Source of the DNA: Polydactylus sextarius
Taxonomy: Eukaryota > Chordata > Actinopteri > Polynemidae
Length of the DNA stretch: 64,000 nt
Assembly (NCBI GenBank): GCA_016801845.1
Contig: CM028923.1
Span: 16,724,679-16,788,678, forward strand
Direction of reading: 5' to 3'
The position numbers were made by a program, and so were the translations under genes. The notes under the pieces are model-generated. The model saw only the letters and a list, made by a program, of their open reading frames with translations, did no database searches and was not told where the DNA came from. Positions 13,236 through 25,261 of this stretch are shown here, piece by piece (the stretch's first letter is position 1; every line of letters starts with the position of its first letter).

Positions 13236-13867
13236 CCCTGGTGCAGAGGCGATTTCTCTAAGACTGCAAGGGAAGCTCAGCTAAAAATATATATAATGTC
13301 AAAAATTAAATGGTCAAACATGTACGGTTGTGCTGACATTTCATTGACTACAAATGCATTAGAACATGTTCATCTTGAAGACAAGTTTGTTCAGAATTGC
13401 ACATTGCTTCATCATCACACTGAGTCAATGTTCTTAACTTCTCATACATTCCCATAGCACTGTTTTCTTATACGGTCTATGGTTAACACATTTGCCCATA
13501 GAAGCTGAGCAGCCATGCACTTCAATGGGACTGCATGGAACAGTTTTTTTCATTGCCGCGAAACTCGATGTTATTGGATAAATGAGGCGCACGGTGCACA
13601 CGATGGCAGACAATGCTAATATTATCGACCTGACTTTGGCAAAGCCATTTGATAGTCTTCCTTACGATGAGAAACTTAGAATTAAACAGCACAATGGGCC
13701 AAGTCCCTGGAAAAGACACATACTTACCTACAATAGGGTCACAGTCCATTTTCTCGAAAAGGAACAGAGGGCAGAATTTACATATAAATAAATTGACAAA
13801 TTTTATGATGTAAGCCGACAATGAGCTTCCCCTCTTTGAAAGACCAGCAGCCGCCACTGCTCTGGTG
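13236..13867 (+). mobile_element. Internally deleted hAT transposon with 8-bp TSD
   Basis: The element spans 13244-13859. Its ends are CAGAGGCG at the left and, on the opposite strand, CAGTGGCG at the right. Longer terminal inverted repeats share GGGAAGCTCA about 35 nt inside each end. Flanking octamers are CCCTGGTG (13236-13243) and CTCTGGTG (13860-13867), a 7-of-8 match as expected for hAT insertion. The interior keeps a short transposase-like segment (separate entry), so this is a decayed, non-autonomous deletion derivative of a larger hAT element. Confidence 0.85.
13582..13794 (+). pseudogene. hAT transposase N-terminal remnant
   Basis: The reading frame of 70 codons lies inside the hAT element at 13244-13859. 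Residues around NIIDLTLAKPFDSLPYDEKL followed by RIKQ resemble the segment just ahead of the TTF-type zinc finger in hAT transposases related to zinc finger MYM-type protein 1 genes of fish. After that point the sequence stops resembling a transposase: the zinc finger, the catalytic domain and the C-terminal dimerisation domain are all absent. No functional protein is expected. Family recognition rests on memory of the motif, not on a search. Confidence 0.55.
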
Positions 13868-15952
13868 GCAGTTCCCCTCCACACACAGTCAGCTGTGTTG
13901 TTTCCACATCGCTGCAGAGGAAACTCTGGGAAAGCCCCCGACCCTCTGACACACCACCCCCCAACTGCACCCACCCCACCTGTAATTGCGCCAATTACTT
14001 TTCCATAACAGCCCTGAAACACTTATGTATGTGGTTAGAATAACAATTTCCACATGAAACACTTGTTCATTCATAAGGTCCAGAGCAGAGGGGGGATCCT
14101 CTGCAGACGTCACAGAGCTGCAGCTGCAGACGCTGTCTCCGCCATCGCTGCTGCTGCATTTGTGATCAGTGGGCAACAAGCGGCCCACAGCGTCCGTCCT
14201 CAACATGACCTGCTGCGGGACATGAGAATCCTGATCTCCTGCTGTTGGTTGTGTCTGATGTCAGGCTGATGCTGATGAACTGGAAGCCTGCAGTGTCTTA
14301 TTACAAACCAGGATCTGGACACCAACAGACCTGATCAGCATCAAACCTGCTGCAGATCGTCCTGCTCCCCAGAGGACGGACTTCAATGTGCTTCTTGAAA
14401 AACATCAACAGGTCAAGGAATTCTGTTCAAGAGGATGAACACCTTACATTTTAACGCCTCCACCATCTTTCCTTTAGCACCTCCCTCAGTACAACTTCTG
14501 TCTGCGTAAGTCTGAGGAAGTGATGCCTCTTTTTGAAGAAACATCTTCTGCCCATCCATTAGCTCATTACCTTGATTTTTTCCTTCATCCCTTGATCCTC
14601 AGTCTTTCCTGCTGATAACTGAAGGTTCTTCCTCTGAGGACCAGATACATCCACTTCAAACATCTGCACAGAACAGTTGGACATTGTTTGTCTTGAAGCA
14701 AAGTTTTAGTTGTAGTTCCTTTTCTCCTCATGTTGACTGCCTTGTTTTTTGTCTTTGGTTTAAACATTTAATATTTTGTTTGATACATTTTTCTCTATTC
14801 TGACACGAAGTAGCAGGCATGTTAAATGTTCTCTTCTATGTTCTTGATTTCCTGTCTTTGTGTTATCTTGGTGATGCAGGGCCACGAAACTAGCACAAAG
14901 TGTCTTCCATCACCAGGTGAACCAGTGTCTTGTGTCTTTGTTTCCTCCCGTGTTTAAGATTTCTTCCGTGATTTAAACTCGGTGTCAAACTGCGAAACAT
15001 AGCAACGTGAATCTTTGAACACCTCCATGTTTCCTTTACCTTCTGTTGACGTTTTCTCCAGTTTCACGTCTGAAGACTGAATCTGTCGTCGAATGTGAGT
15101 GGCAGGAAGTTGGAACCTGTCGCCGCCTGCTCGCCGTCACCTGGTCGCACAGAGGAAAACGACGTGTTGGAAGACATTATGCGAGCGGCTCGTTCGGCAG
15201 GTTGTTTACACAGACCGGGTTTAAATAACTTTATTAATCCCCTCTTTCCCCGAGTACAGGATGACATCATGGTAAACAGACTGACTTGATTGGTTGATGA
15301 GGTGATAAGAGTCTATTTATACTTACCGCTGTTCCTCATCACCGTGAAGAGTCTGATGACAGCTAAGGTCACACGCCCAACTGAAAACAGTGCTACAGGC
15401 ACGTACCGCCGACCCACGCCCTGCAGAGGTCAAAGATCACGAGGTGAGGTAATTTCAAATAAGAGAAATGATGTAATGTGATGAGTATACGGCTCATCAT
15501 GTCCATCATGTCTACAAACCTAAACATCATGTTGTTTAGGTTTGTAGATTTTACCACATGCTCAAGTGGACACTATTGTTTTCTCATTACAGTAAAGAGA
15601 GATAACATCTGAATGTTTCTGGCTTGTTTCTCGGTTATAAAAAGCTTAACATATGTTTATCTGGTCTCAGATCTGTCGGACTCAGACGAGCTCATTAGTA
15701 GAAACGACCAGAATAACTTCACAGCCTCATTGTTTGGGGTGGTTTTTTAGTAAAAACTCACAGACACAAATCCAGAACAGATTATTTATCTGCTGACAAA
15801 CAACTCAAGTCTAATTATAACATTTGATGACTGAGTCTCATTTATTACTGATAATACAAACATTTAACCTCTATGAGCTCCAAAATGAAAAGAATTACAG
15901 ATACAGAGCACCAGTTCATTCTGAAACCAACTGTTTGCACTTATTTTCATGA
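13868..15952. other. Gene-free stretch with one perfect hairpin
   Basis: No gene is supported. A perfect 16-bp inverted repeat with a 6-nt loop lies at 15511-15548 (see its own entry). The segment around 15226-15245 (ACTTTATTAATCCCC) resembles the 3' ends of fish LINEs but is too short to call. Confidence 0.5.
15511..15548. repeat. Perfect inverted repeat, 16-bp stem
   Basis: The left arm TCTACAAACCTAAACA (15511-15526) and right arm TGTTTAGGTTTGTAGA (15533-15548) are exact reverse complements, separated by the loop TCATGT. It may be the remnant of a fold-back element. No gene context suggests a terminator or regulatory role. Confidence 0.85.
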
Positions 15953-16125
15953 TAAAATCTAGTTCAGTCCATTTAGAAATACTCATCTTCTCCACTGCTC
16001 CTACTACTTTACTCATGTGACCTTTAGCTTTAATTGAATGTCCACGTCACAAACATCACCTGTTCTGCAATGAATCTCGGGATATGTTGAACTGTGAAGG
16101 ATCCAACCGTTGAAGCCTTCACGGC
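15953..16125 (+). repeat. Unnamed interspersed repeat family, copy 4 (partial)
   Basis: Contains the 3' half of the family: AAATCTAGTTCAGTCCATTT, CTCCTACTACTTT, CATGTGACCTTTAGCTTTAA, ATCACCTGTTCTGCAATGAA and GGATATGTTGAACTGTGAAG, followed by GGATCCAACCGTTGAAG. It lines up block by block with the copies at 12093-12392 (opposite strand), 24986-25197 and 48510-48795. Confidence 0.7.
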
Positions 16126-18801
16126 TCAGAGAAACAAGGCTGGATTTCTAACTAATCTGAGACACTCAGTCATTGAATGGTGAAAAACAATTAAAAACTA
16201 GATACAGATACTGATAAAATACTGATAAATACAAAACATAAATGACACATACTTCATTGGTCCCATCAGGGAATTGAATCACTTTGCACCATCAGCTACA
16301 TGTTTGTGAGTAAATTACATCAACAGTCATACTCTTCTATTACTCTTTCTGAGTTGTTGCTCTGACTCCAGGGGGCAATTGTGAATTTTCTTGGCTGGAA
16401 ACATAATATTTCTTATTTTGTCGACAACATGTGAACGCACCAAAGATGCCGTTTTTTGTGTGTTTGCTCTGAGTTTGGTCTCCACCTCCTGCTGAGTCCA
16501 CCATGTTCACCAGCTGTTCTCTGACCGAACCCAAACTAAAACCAGGTTACAGGATTGAAGAGGCTGAAACGCTGCAGAGATGATGAAAATATTGATGATT
16601 GTATTTTTTAAATCAACCTGTGGAGTTACTGACCCCTAGTGGCTTCATGGTGTAGTGCATGGTGACTCGATCCTTGCTCTGTTTGGGACAGCCGTGGCTC
16701 AGGAGCTCGACCACTGATCAGAAGATTAATCAACAGGATTAATTACCCTACATTGATTTAATCTGCTTTAATCTTCTTCTATCTGCAACTCTGCAGAAGC
16801 TGACCCTGCAGCTTCATCTCTTATCTGTGTTTTTATTGAGCAGCAGTAAAGAAACTCGCTGTTCACTCGTCCCCCCGTCCTCCAGGCACCAGGACGCCAT
16901 GTGAGCGACCCACCCAGGCTCGGGTTTCTCTCTCTGGGTGTGGGGCTGAGCGCTGAAAGCTCCTCTTCCTTGTTTTGATTGTGTGTAGGGAGCGGTTAGA
17001 CGCCCAGACTCAGGCTCCAGGATGCTGAGCCTGACAACAGGTCGCAGTGGGAAACGTTGGGACCCAGTGGGACACAGTGTCCCAACCAGAAGGATGAAGA
17101 TGTGAGGAGTGAGGACTTTGACGATGAGGAAGATAAGACAGAAAAACACTGAGCTGTGATCCTGCTGCAGGACTTGACTTGGTCCTGGTTTCCACAGAGT
17201 TGTGCAGTGCAGCAGTTTGTCCTCAGGGCAGCGCTGGAGGACAGATGGTTTCAGAGGGTTCATCCTCTGAGAATCAAGAACATTCATGTTGAAATTCACA
17301 AAAAAAATCTGCCTAATGCAAAGTTTTGGTTAAGGACAGCTTGAAGAACTGAAGGTGGTCTTCCCATCACGATGTTCACACCTACAGATCAGTTCAACTG
17401 ATACAACAACCAACCAAGCAGCACTGCTCCCAGTAAATACACTTAATATAATTCATGTGTATAACTACCATAACTATATGTGCAATTATATAAACACTGG
17501 ACAATTTCTCTTCATCTTTTTATTCCTCTAATAATTATTTATTTCCTGGCATCTTTTGTTTGTCTGTTTTTCCCATTAAGCTTCTCTAATTGTATCTCTA
17601 ATTGTTTCCAAACTGAGACAAATAAAATGATTTTAATTTGAACTGAAACTGCTGGTTAACTACAAAGTGTCACAGTTTATGTACACAGATCATAACAAAT
17701 CTTTTTTTTAAAAAAATACTATTAATTGATACTAATAATTTTAAATCACAGTTTGTTTTAAGTTAGAGTGTTAGACTGTTATTCACTTATACATTATTTT
17801 CGTCCCTTTGTCTGTTGACCTGCAGGTTTTTCAGATGTGAAACCTTCAAACCAGAGTCAGTTTTAATTTTAGACTCAATCTGGTTTTATTCTAAAAATCT
17901 AGAATTAGTTGTAGCTTCTTCAAATTTCTGATGAAAGACCTTAAAATAACCAAATAAATCTCAGATTAATGCCTGTAACCTGTGAATAAAACTAAGTTTT
18001 ATTCATCCTGATTTTTATTTGGGGAAATTTTTAATTCGCTCAATTGCTCAAAACATTTTGTTTTATATTTTGCACTGCATTCATTTTATTGTTTAAATTA
18101 AAAAACAAACAACTTTTATTTAAGTAAAACCTGAAACTGTGTCTTTCAGTTGCACATGTTCATCATTTCAACATGAAAAACTTCCTCTCAATCGTGAGAA
18201 AAGTCTCCACCTGTCGTCGGTTTCTCTCTCTCAGATCCAGGTTTACGCTCAGCGGGCGATGACAGACGGACTGATTCATATCTGAGATTGTGAAACTTTT
18301 ATTATTTAAATAAACCCTGTTCCTCTGAGTCCTGGTTGTGCAGCGGAGGTTGTTTTCCGTCCTGAATCGTGTGCGGGCTGCAGCCGTGAGAAAACTCAGA
18401 TCCTGCGTCACTGTTTCCAAAACCTTCTGATGGTTTTCTTCACAAAGCTCCTTCAGTGTGAATACCTGCAGCAGATCCTCCCACTTCCTGCTGCTGGATG
18501 TGTTTTACGATGAATGGCTTGTTTCCTGCTGCCGAGATGTTCATCACTCACCCCGACTGAACGAACCCGAGAGGGAGGGGGAGGGGAGCTGATCCCAGAT
18601 CAGATGCCACATAAATCTCTGACCTGGTCGGCGATGACAGAAATGATCTGAACATCATGATATCAGTCAAAATCAATCAGCAGCTCTGACACTGACACGT
18701 TTTTCCTGGTTCAGGATCAAAATGTCAGAATGACCCAGTTTTTTATTAAATAACCGTATCATATCAGTGGTTCAGCTGCAGCCTGCTGCTAGAAACATTA
18801 G
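16126..18801. other. Gene-free stretch
   Basis: No exon or RNA gene is supported. The segment near 16255-16285 (TTCATTGGTCCCATCAGGGA) resembles the 3' end of fish L2-like LINEs and may be a short fragment. A 161-codon minus-strand frame at 16814-17299 has no recognisable domain and was not accepted as a gene. Confidence 0.5.
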
Positions 18802-19311
18802 CCTCGTTTTCACCGGGTGAGTTACGGGGAAAATTTAGGGGCCGGGAACTTTTCAGGAAGGTACTCTCATGCCTCTGTGTCTCCACTGAGGGTAGAGGCT
18901 CCGAATAGAACTGTCCATTTGTTTTTAACATTGTTTTGCGGAATAAATTAATTAATTCATTTGTAGAGACCTGCCACACACTGGTCATTATATGGGAAAC
19001 CCTGGAATCATTTTGAATCATTTTATTCTATTTATAGAAGCTATTTATTGATGCTCTTCTGGGATTTCAAAATCGGTGCTTCTTTGTTGACTGCATCATG
19101 TACCATCCTGAGTTACAACCAATCACCACTGACTCAACCTAAAGCCTCGCCAAAGAAGTTCTCGGGGTCGAACGGATTACCTACCCCTGGGCAGGGACAC
19201 TTTTCTCCCCCCAAAAAAGTTGCAGAGTTTTACTCCTCAGGAACTGTTCCTCTAGTGACATGCACCAACGACCAAGTTCCCATAGTATTACATGAAGTTT
19301 CCTGTGGTGGA
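18802..19311. mobile_element. Decayed MITE-like element (putative)
   Basis: The left part carries GTTTTCACCGGGTGAGTTAC followed by GGGAACTTTTCAGGAAGG. The right part, on the opposite strand, carries GTTTCCACCACAGGAAACTT followed by GGGAACTTGGTCG. The similar, inverted order of these blocks suggests terminal and subterminal inverted repeats of a small non-autonomous DNA transposon rich in GGAAC words, a layout I have seen in fish genomes. Ends are approximate and no clean target-site duplication was found. Confidence 0.4.
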
Positions 19312-20430
19312 AACCACAGAAACTGATGCAGCAGTACAGCAGCCAGCTAACATTCACTATCCAGTGACAACGGACCAAACTTACATGGGTAGATATGAAC
19401 TTGACTTGGACAAACAAGTAGAGTAGGATAACATTAGTAACTCCCAGGATCTGTTCCTCTCAGATGTTGAACTTAGTGACTCAGTTGCTAGACTGCTGAA
19501 ACCATTTGACATTACTACCCAGAAAGCATTGAGGCGTAAACAAGAATGGTGTCCTACAGGTGAAAGGATTTTGTAAAATTTCTAATAAAAACTAAAATAT
19601 TTTGAGTATTTTTATATCATTTTATATGACGCCAACATCATAGTCAGATTGAATACATTGATTCCTTGTCTTCGAATGCTGTCAGACAAACAGAACAAAT
19701 AAAAGTTGTGTCATATTTTATACAGGGAATTTGAACTTTTTCTTTTCTTACCTGAATGAACACAGACACTGAACACTGGTCCAGAGCTGCAGTTCTCAGT
19801 CAGGATCTGGTTTCAGAACTGTTTATCTGCTCCAGCGCTGAGAGCATGATGAAGTGCAGGGTGGACAGTCTCTCACCTCTCATCCTTTTACTTTCAGAAG
19901 AAACAGAGGAGTGCATTGAGCTGTAGACAGGAACGAGAGGCGTCCAAGTTTTCAGCCTCTCTGCAGGTACTTTACCTCATCACCAGCCCAATGAAAAGGT
20001 CTCTGATGTTTTACATTGTCCTCAGAGTTCTGTCCAATCCAGTCCAGCCTGGACCATCAGATGGACGGAGTCGCCTTCACTGGCAGAAATAAAATCCTCT
20101 GAGAAACGATTCAAACACTGAAGCTTTGGTTTTATTTTGGCTCTCAGAGCTTTAAAGCTCATTTAATAAAAATGTCTCATGTACATTCAACCTGCCTGGT
20201 GGTCAACCATCAGACTGTTCTGACCTTTTCTCCTGAGAACTGGACTGAGTTCACCACCGCCCAATAACGTATTCAATCATAGCAAGTATGACATCAAAAC
20301 GAGTCTGTAGAGCATCCAGCTCCATCGTATTTCAAGCAAAAAAACATGAGATGTAAACCAGATTGGTCTAAATGTGCCTGTTGAGGTGGTTCATCTGACA
20401 ACAGCGTCTCCCAGTGGAGTTTTTTCTGAC
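19312..20430. other. Gene-free stretch
   Basis: Nothing beyond background sequence is visible: no exon-like open frame, no RNA gene and no complete element. Confidence 0.45.
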
Positions 20431-20560
20431 TGCAGAGATTATATATCTTATCTGGTCTGGGAACCCATCGGCACCCTCCAGGAGGAGCTGGACCTGGAAC
20501 CTGGTTAATCTGCTAACACCTGATCCAGATCAGATGTTGAAGATGGATTGTTGGGTGTTC
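20431..20560 (+). mobile_element. LINE 3'-end fragment (Rex3/RTE-like)
   Basis: The words CTTATCTGGTCTGGGAAC, CCTCCAGGAGGAGCTGGA and GAAGATGGATTG are degenerate forms of a very common teleost retrotransposon 3' end that normally finishes in GATGGATGG repeats. A second degenerate copy lies at 33085-33245. The assignment to the Rex3/RTE group is from memory of the consensus. Confidence 0.5.
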
Positions 20561-20977
20561 AACTACATATACTGCATTGCATCTTCTCAGACATCACAGT
20601 AGTGACCTGGTGTCAGCTGTTGTGGCTGCTGGTTGGACGCTGCTTCATACCAGGCAGGCTGTAGGTGGATTGGACACAGTCCTGGTTTTGGTCTCAGTCC
20701 TGGTCCACAGACAGTCAGGTGGTTTCACTTTAAGCAGATTACACCTTAGATTATTGCACTGTTTGACATTTCTTTTATCTTCCTGTTAGTTTTGTTGTAT
20801 TTCTCAGAGATGAAAAGATCCTCAATCCTGATTACTCCACAGTGTCTAGTCTCCATCTAGAGCTGTCACTGAAAATGTTTTAATCTCAAAAAAGTCTGAG
20901 TATCTTTATTTCTTGCTATTTTTTTCTGTTTCTTATTCAAACATTAAAGGACTCTGAAACTTATTAGATACTCTGCA

Positions 20978-21398
20978 ACACTTTATTTTAACGGGTCCCC
21001 GTTGTTTTCTAAAATTAGCAGGTATTTCTTCGTAAATTACATTGCATTTCCAAGAAAGGCTGAAGAAGGCAGGTACTAATTATAAAGGAAATGGAGAAAG
21101 TGTTGGTTGCTGCAGTTATTAAGTTCCCGCTCATTAAATCTGAGTTCTTAAAGAAAAACTTAAGTAGTTGAAGTTGTTTAATTTGTCAGTGAAATGAATA
21201 TTCGCTGATCTTTACTGTGTGGCTCATTGACGTCTGTTTATGAACTGTTTTCACATGTTTTTACTTTCTCCATTTCACTTTTAATAAGTTCCAGACTATG
21301 TCGACCTTTCTTAGAAGTATCCTGGTAATTAACAGTTAATTTTTACGAAATTATGAGGAAAGTTTCCAGGAAAATACAGAACCTGTGAAATAAAGTGT
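20978..21398. mobile_element. MITE with long inverted repeats
   Basis: The ends are ACACTTTATTTTAACGGGTC at the left and, on the opposite strand, ACACTTTATTTCACAGGTTC at the right. Well inside, AAGGAAATGGAGAAAGT (left arm, around 21088-21104) is mirrored by ACTTTCTCCATTTCACTTTT (right arm, around 21263-21282). AAGAAAGGCTGAAGAAGG is likewise mirrored by the block around 21299-21315. The two arms, each roughly 130 nt, therefore form one large imperfect palindrome around a core of about 150 nt. There is no coding capacity. The superfamily is undetermined because the target-site duplication is not clear. Confidence 0.75.
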
Positions 21399-24300
21399 CA
21401 CTGAGTATTATTAAACTGATTTTCTGTAACGAAAAAAAAAAAAAAATCTTGTGTCACAGCTGTTAACACTGTGTCAATGCACAGGCTTCCTCTTAAAAAA
21501 AGGTCTCAGATTTACTCTGGGCCAGAACCAGACTCTAGGCTCCTGCAGGACTAGGCTCTGGTAGGACCAGGTCCCATCCTGTAACCAGGGTCAGAGTCTG
21601 AGCCAACAGGAAAGGAGATTTTTGATTCCCAGGGTCTGACGTCACTGTGTATTTCCAGGTTGTGGTTTGGTGAGGAAGACATGGCTGTGGGTGTGATGAA
21701 GAGGAGGCTCAGGATGAAGCAGATGACACAGGATTTGGCTGCTGGGTTGTTTTTAGGAAAGATTTCCACCTGACAGAAAACAGAACGTGAGTCTGTGAAA
21801 TCCACTCAGAATTTTTGCCATCTATTTATTTTACTTTTAATATTTCTGATGCTGCGGTGTCGCGGCTCTTGGTGCTGGTTTAGGTGTTGGCCCACGGAAA
21901 CCGAGTCTCTGCTGCAGCAGTGACACTCATTCTGGTTACAACTGAATTATATTCATGACATGGTTTCAAATTTCAATTTTCATTTGATATCGATAAAAAT
22001 ATTATTGATAAAAAAGAAGCACTTGTTACTTTTTACTTTGTAAAACCTGATTTTTAACTTTTGGAAAAACCTAAAATCTATTATTACATCTGAAACTGTA
22101 ATGGGTGAATTTTCATCTCATGTTACGGCGAATTTATTTTAAATATCTATCTATATAGAACATTAGTGCTATCTCATATCTTAGTGAAGGTTTAAAGACA
22201 GAATATATTCTTCTCTACTCTAAAGACTTTAGTGTTTATTGTGATGTTTTGGTCTTTTCTGTTATGTGCTGAAAAACACACAAAATAAAACCCAGTGTTT
22301 TTTGCGGCCGGTCTGTTGTTTACACGTCAACACTTGTTGAGGAAAAAAACATAGAATTAAGTCAATTACGGTGTTTTCAATATACTCTTTAGACGTGAAC
22401 CACATAAATGTTCACACTGCAAACCTGTTGACAACACAAACAAGTGAGGAGTGAGTATCACCAGTGGTTTTTCATGGAGAAAACCAGAGTGACATTCTAG
22501 GTTTGGGCTGAAAACCTGTTTTCAGCCTAAGATCCAAACAGATACCACAGCAAGTCTGCATGAGTTATTGTGTTTCAGTCACAACAGTGCGACTAGTCGT
22601 GATTCCACCGTCAATCGTCTTCGTGCAGTGAGTTGTTGTTGAGCTCAGTCGTTATGTAACGATGCAGCCGAGCGTCCTGCGGGGCGGGTGTGGTGGCAGA
22701 CGTCGCCTCAGTTGTCAGCTCTCTGGCATAAATGATCTTCCTCTCCTTCCTCTTCGTCTTCTTCTTCCCCCTCTCGGTGTCAGGTCTGTTGATCGGCCTG
22801 TTTGTGCCTGTTGCTTGGAGAGTTCGGCGCTGACTTGAGTTTGTGAGGACGTCATGTGGAGAGTGGAGGAGGAGAGAATCTGCACAAACTAACACAAAAA
22901 ACCCTCTAGGCAGTTTACTTTGCTGAAACAAGATGCGCTCGTGTTTCCAATATATTTCCATAAATCATACAAGTGTGGCCTGAGTGTGTGTCGTGGGCCT
23001 CGTCTGCCCCCATGTGCAACCTGCTGGAGTTCATCAGCTACTTGCAGCAGTTAGAGGTTGAAGTATTTTTTTGATTAACTTTTAATTATTGTAACCTGAT
23101 GAAGGAAAAAGAGTTAAAACTGTGACCATCGAATTTCACGTTCATGCTGGAGCTGCTGACTTAAATGCTGGTTTACATGTTCACTGTTTAACAGCCTGTT
23201 GATGTTGATCAACACTCTGGTCCACATTAAAACTCTCCAATGAAGACGACCAGTGTGAAAATGAAATGTCCTGCTGGAGGTTTGGGTTCATATCTTCAAG
23301 GTCTGATTCTTTTCTGTCTCTTTCCCCACAAGAGATTTCACAGATATGACGTCACTGTACTTGACCAGTCGTCTTTCCGCTCACGTTCCAGGAGCCGATC
23401 ATTAATCCAGCTGCCCAGCTGCTGCCCTGTCAACACTTTGAGTCATGGTCATATGTATGCAGAACTTTGATTTACCTTTGAATCTTTCGTGTTATATTTT
23501 GGAATTTAAACAGAAAGGTGGGGATAACTTCTGTAGTTTAAAGGGTTTCATTGTTAATTGCTAGGAAAACTAGGAAAACTCTGAAAATGGTTTCTATATT
23601 CATAACTGTTGTATTTTGTTTCACTGTAAATAAAATGAAAAGTTTAAAAAAAGATCAGGCATTGACGTTTGGTTATATAATACTGAATCATGATCACAAT
23701 GTTTCAGGTGAATTTCCTCTGAATTACAAACCCATTAAATATTGCTTCATGGTGTAGCTGCTCTGAGTGCAAATGTTCAGTTCACTTCATTAGAAACATT
23801 TGTGCTTCTGTCGTCGTCTCTTGCAGTGTGTTTGTTTAACCCTCTGAGGACATGGCAGCCGGTTATGTCCGCTCTCGCTGATTAAACCAACATCTATTTG
23901 TGCCACTTACAGACGCTACCAGGACGACATTTAGTTTCTTTTTCTGTCATCGTGATCTGGTTTATTTTCTCTGAACTCCGGCCTCAGACAGCAGCTCTGT
24001 CTTTCTTCTCTTTGTGGAAAATGTCCTCCACAAATTAGCTCTCCAAACACCGTTTCCAAAACGCACAAATTGAATAATTCGGCCCAATTAGCTGAACAAA
24101 CACACACTTTCACGCATGTTAATGGGATTAACGAGCTGCACTTAACCGTCTGTTGACATTTGTGTCTTTAAACCAACATCCTCCACTGTAACGAGGCCGC
24201 ATTGATTAACTCCTGACAGAGCGGGACGCGTCCAGCTGAAGCCGCTCCAAGAACAACCGGACAGTGTTTGAAGTGTGAGCGAGCGTCCGGCAGACCTGAA

Positions 24301-24520
24301 CAACAACACCAAGGTTTCCAGGCCACCAAAGAAGGAGAAGAAGTGTCAGCCGCAGAGAGCAGAGGAGAGTCTGCACGAAGGGAATTCAAGCAGCTGATTA
24401 ATTAACTTTATTACAGAGACTGGAGCTGTTAAATAGAACCCAGGAGGGAAAAAACTTTTATTTTCTACCTCAATGTCACAATGAAAAAGAAAAGCTTACA
24501 GAGGCTTCTCACTATAAAGG
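21399..24520. other. Gene-free stretch with a CNE-like block
   Basis: No gene is supported. A short palindrome, GGCTGAAAAC/GTTTTCAGCC with a 2-nt spacer, lies at 22506-22527. The interval 23930-24420 is dense in ATTA/TAAT cores and looks like a conserved non-coding element (see findings). Minus-strand frames at 22611-22961 and 24168-24389 show no recognised domain. Confidence 0.5.
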
Positions 24521-24865
24521 TTGTGTCAGGCCAGACTGTATATAAATATGACAACTAGTTCCCAAGATCGAAGCCAAAACATCTGGATCGCCCCCTGGTG
24601 GTCGGCTGCAGTACGTCATAAGGCCCACCCCCATTCATGTTAACAGATGGGAAACAGTATAAAAACAAGTAGAGACATTATGATTTTCTGAGTTTGTATT
24701 GTAATTGATCAGGGTGGTTGTGTGGATGGGACTTCAATACTTTCACTTCCTGATTTCTGTTGCACAGAGTCTGTTTCTAAATGACATGACCAGAATTGAG
24801 ACTGCAGAGCTAATTCTATACCATGGGAGGAAATGGAGATGTCAGTCATCTTTATATACAGTCAT
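24521..24865 (+). repeat. Teleost interspersed repeat fragment
   Basis: The segment contains AGACTGTATATAAATATG, GATCGAAGCCAAAAC, GATCGCCCCCTGGTGGTCGG and CCATTCATGTTAACAGATGG, and further on GGAGATGTCAGTCATCTTTA. This combination of words, with the CCCCCTGGTGG core, is a frequent non-autonomous repeat in fish genomes. No inverted termini or target-site duplication were resolved, so its class is left open. Confidence 0.5.
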
Positions 24866-24985
24866 CATGGCTGTGTCCCAGTTAAGGGGTCGCGTCCTTC
24901 AAAGGATCCATCCTAATATGGTCTGACCTGCCTAGACCAGACCCGTGGCTGAACCAGAGACGACACAGTCTACAGAGAATTCCAC

Positions 24986-25197
24986 ATTAATGTACTTTAC
25001 ACATTTACATCCTTGGTATATTTATGTTATACACTAGACCTGTGGCCTGGCAACGGCAACCACACCTAAAAGTCCAGTCCATTTAAAAACATATCATACC
25101 TCTCCTCCTCCTCACTGGTCCTACTATTGGGTCATGTGACCATTAGTTGTTAAAGCATGTCCACATCACAAGTTCTGCAATGAGGATAGGTTGGTCC
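24986..25197 (+). repeat. Unnamed interspersed repeat family, copy 2
   Basis: Carries ACTTTACACATTTACATCCT, TGGCAACGGCAACC, ACCTAAAAG, CAGTCCATTTAAAAAC, GGTCATGTGACC, ATGTCCACATCACAAG and TTCTGCAATGA in the same order as the other three copies, with an internal deletion between ACCTAAAAG and CAGTCC. It ends about 65 nt before a Tc1-like transposon. Confidence 0.7.
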
Positions 25198-25261
25198 AAG
25201 AAAACTGGATTTGTTTTAGGCATTTGAAGGAACCTAGTACCACCTGTTACATATACAAATG

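Noticed and set aside
16814..17299. 161-codon minus-strand open frame
   Set aside because: No recognised domain, low-complexity composition and no splice or promoter context; overlapping frames on the other strand are similar in length, as expected by chance.
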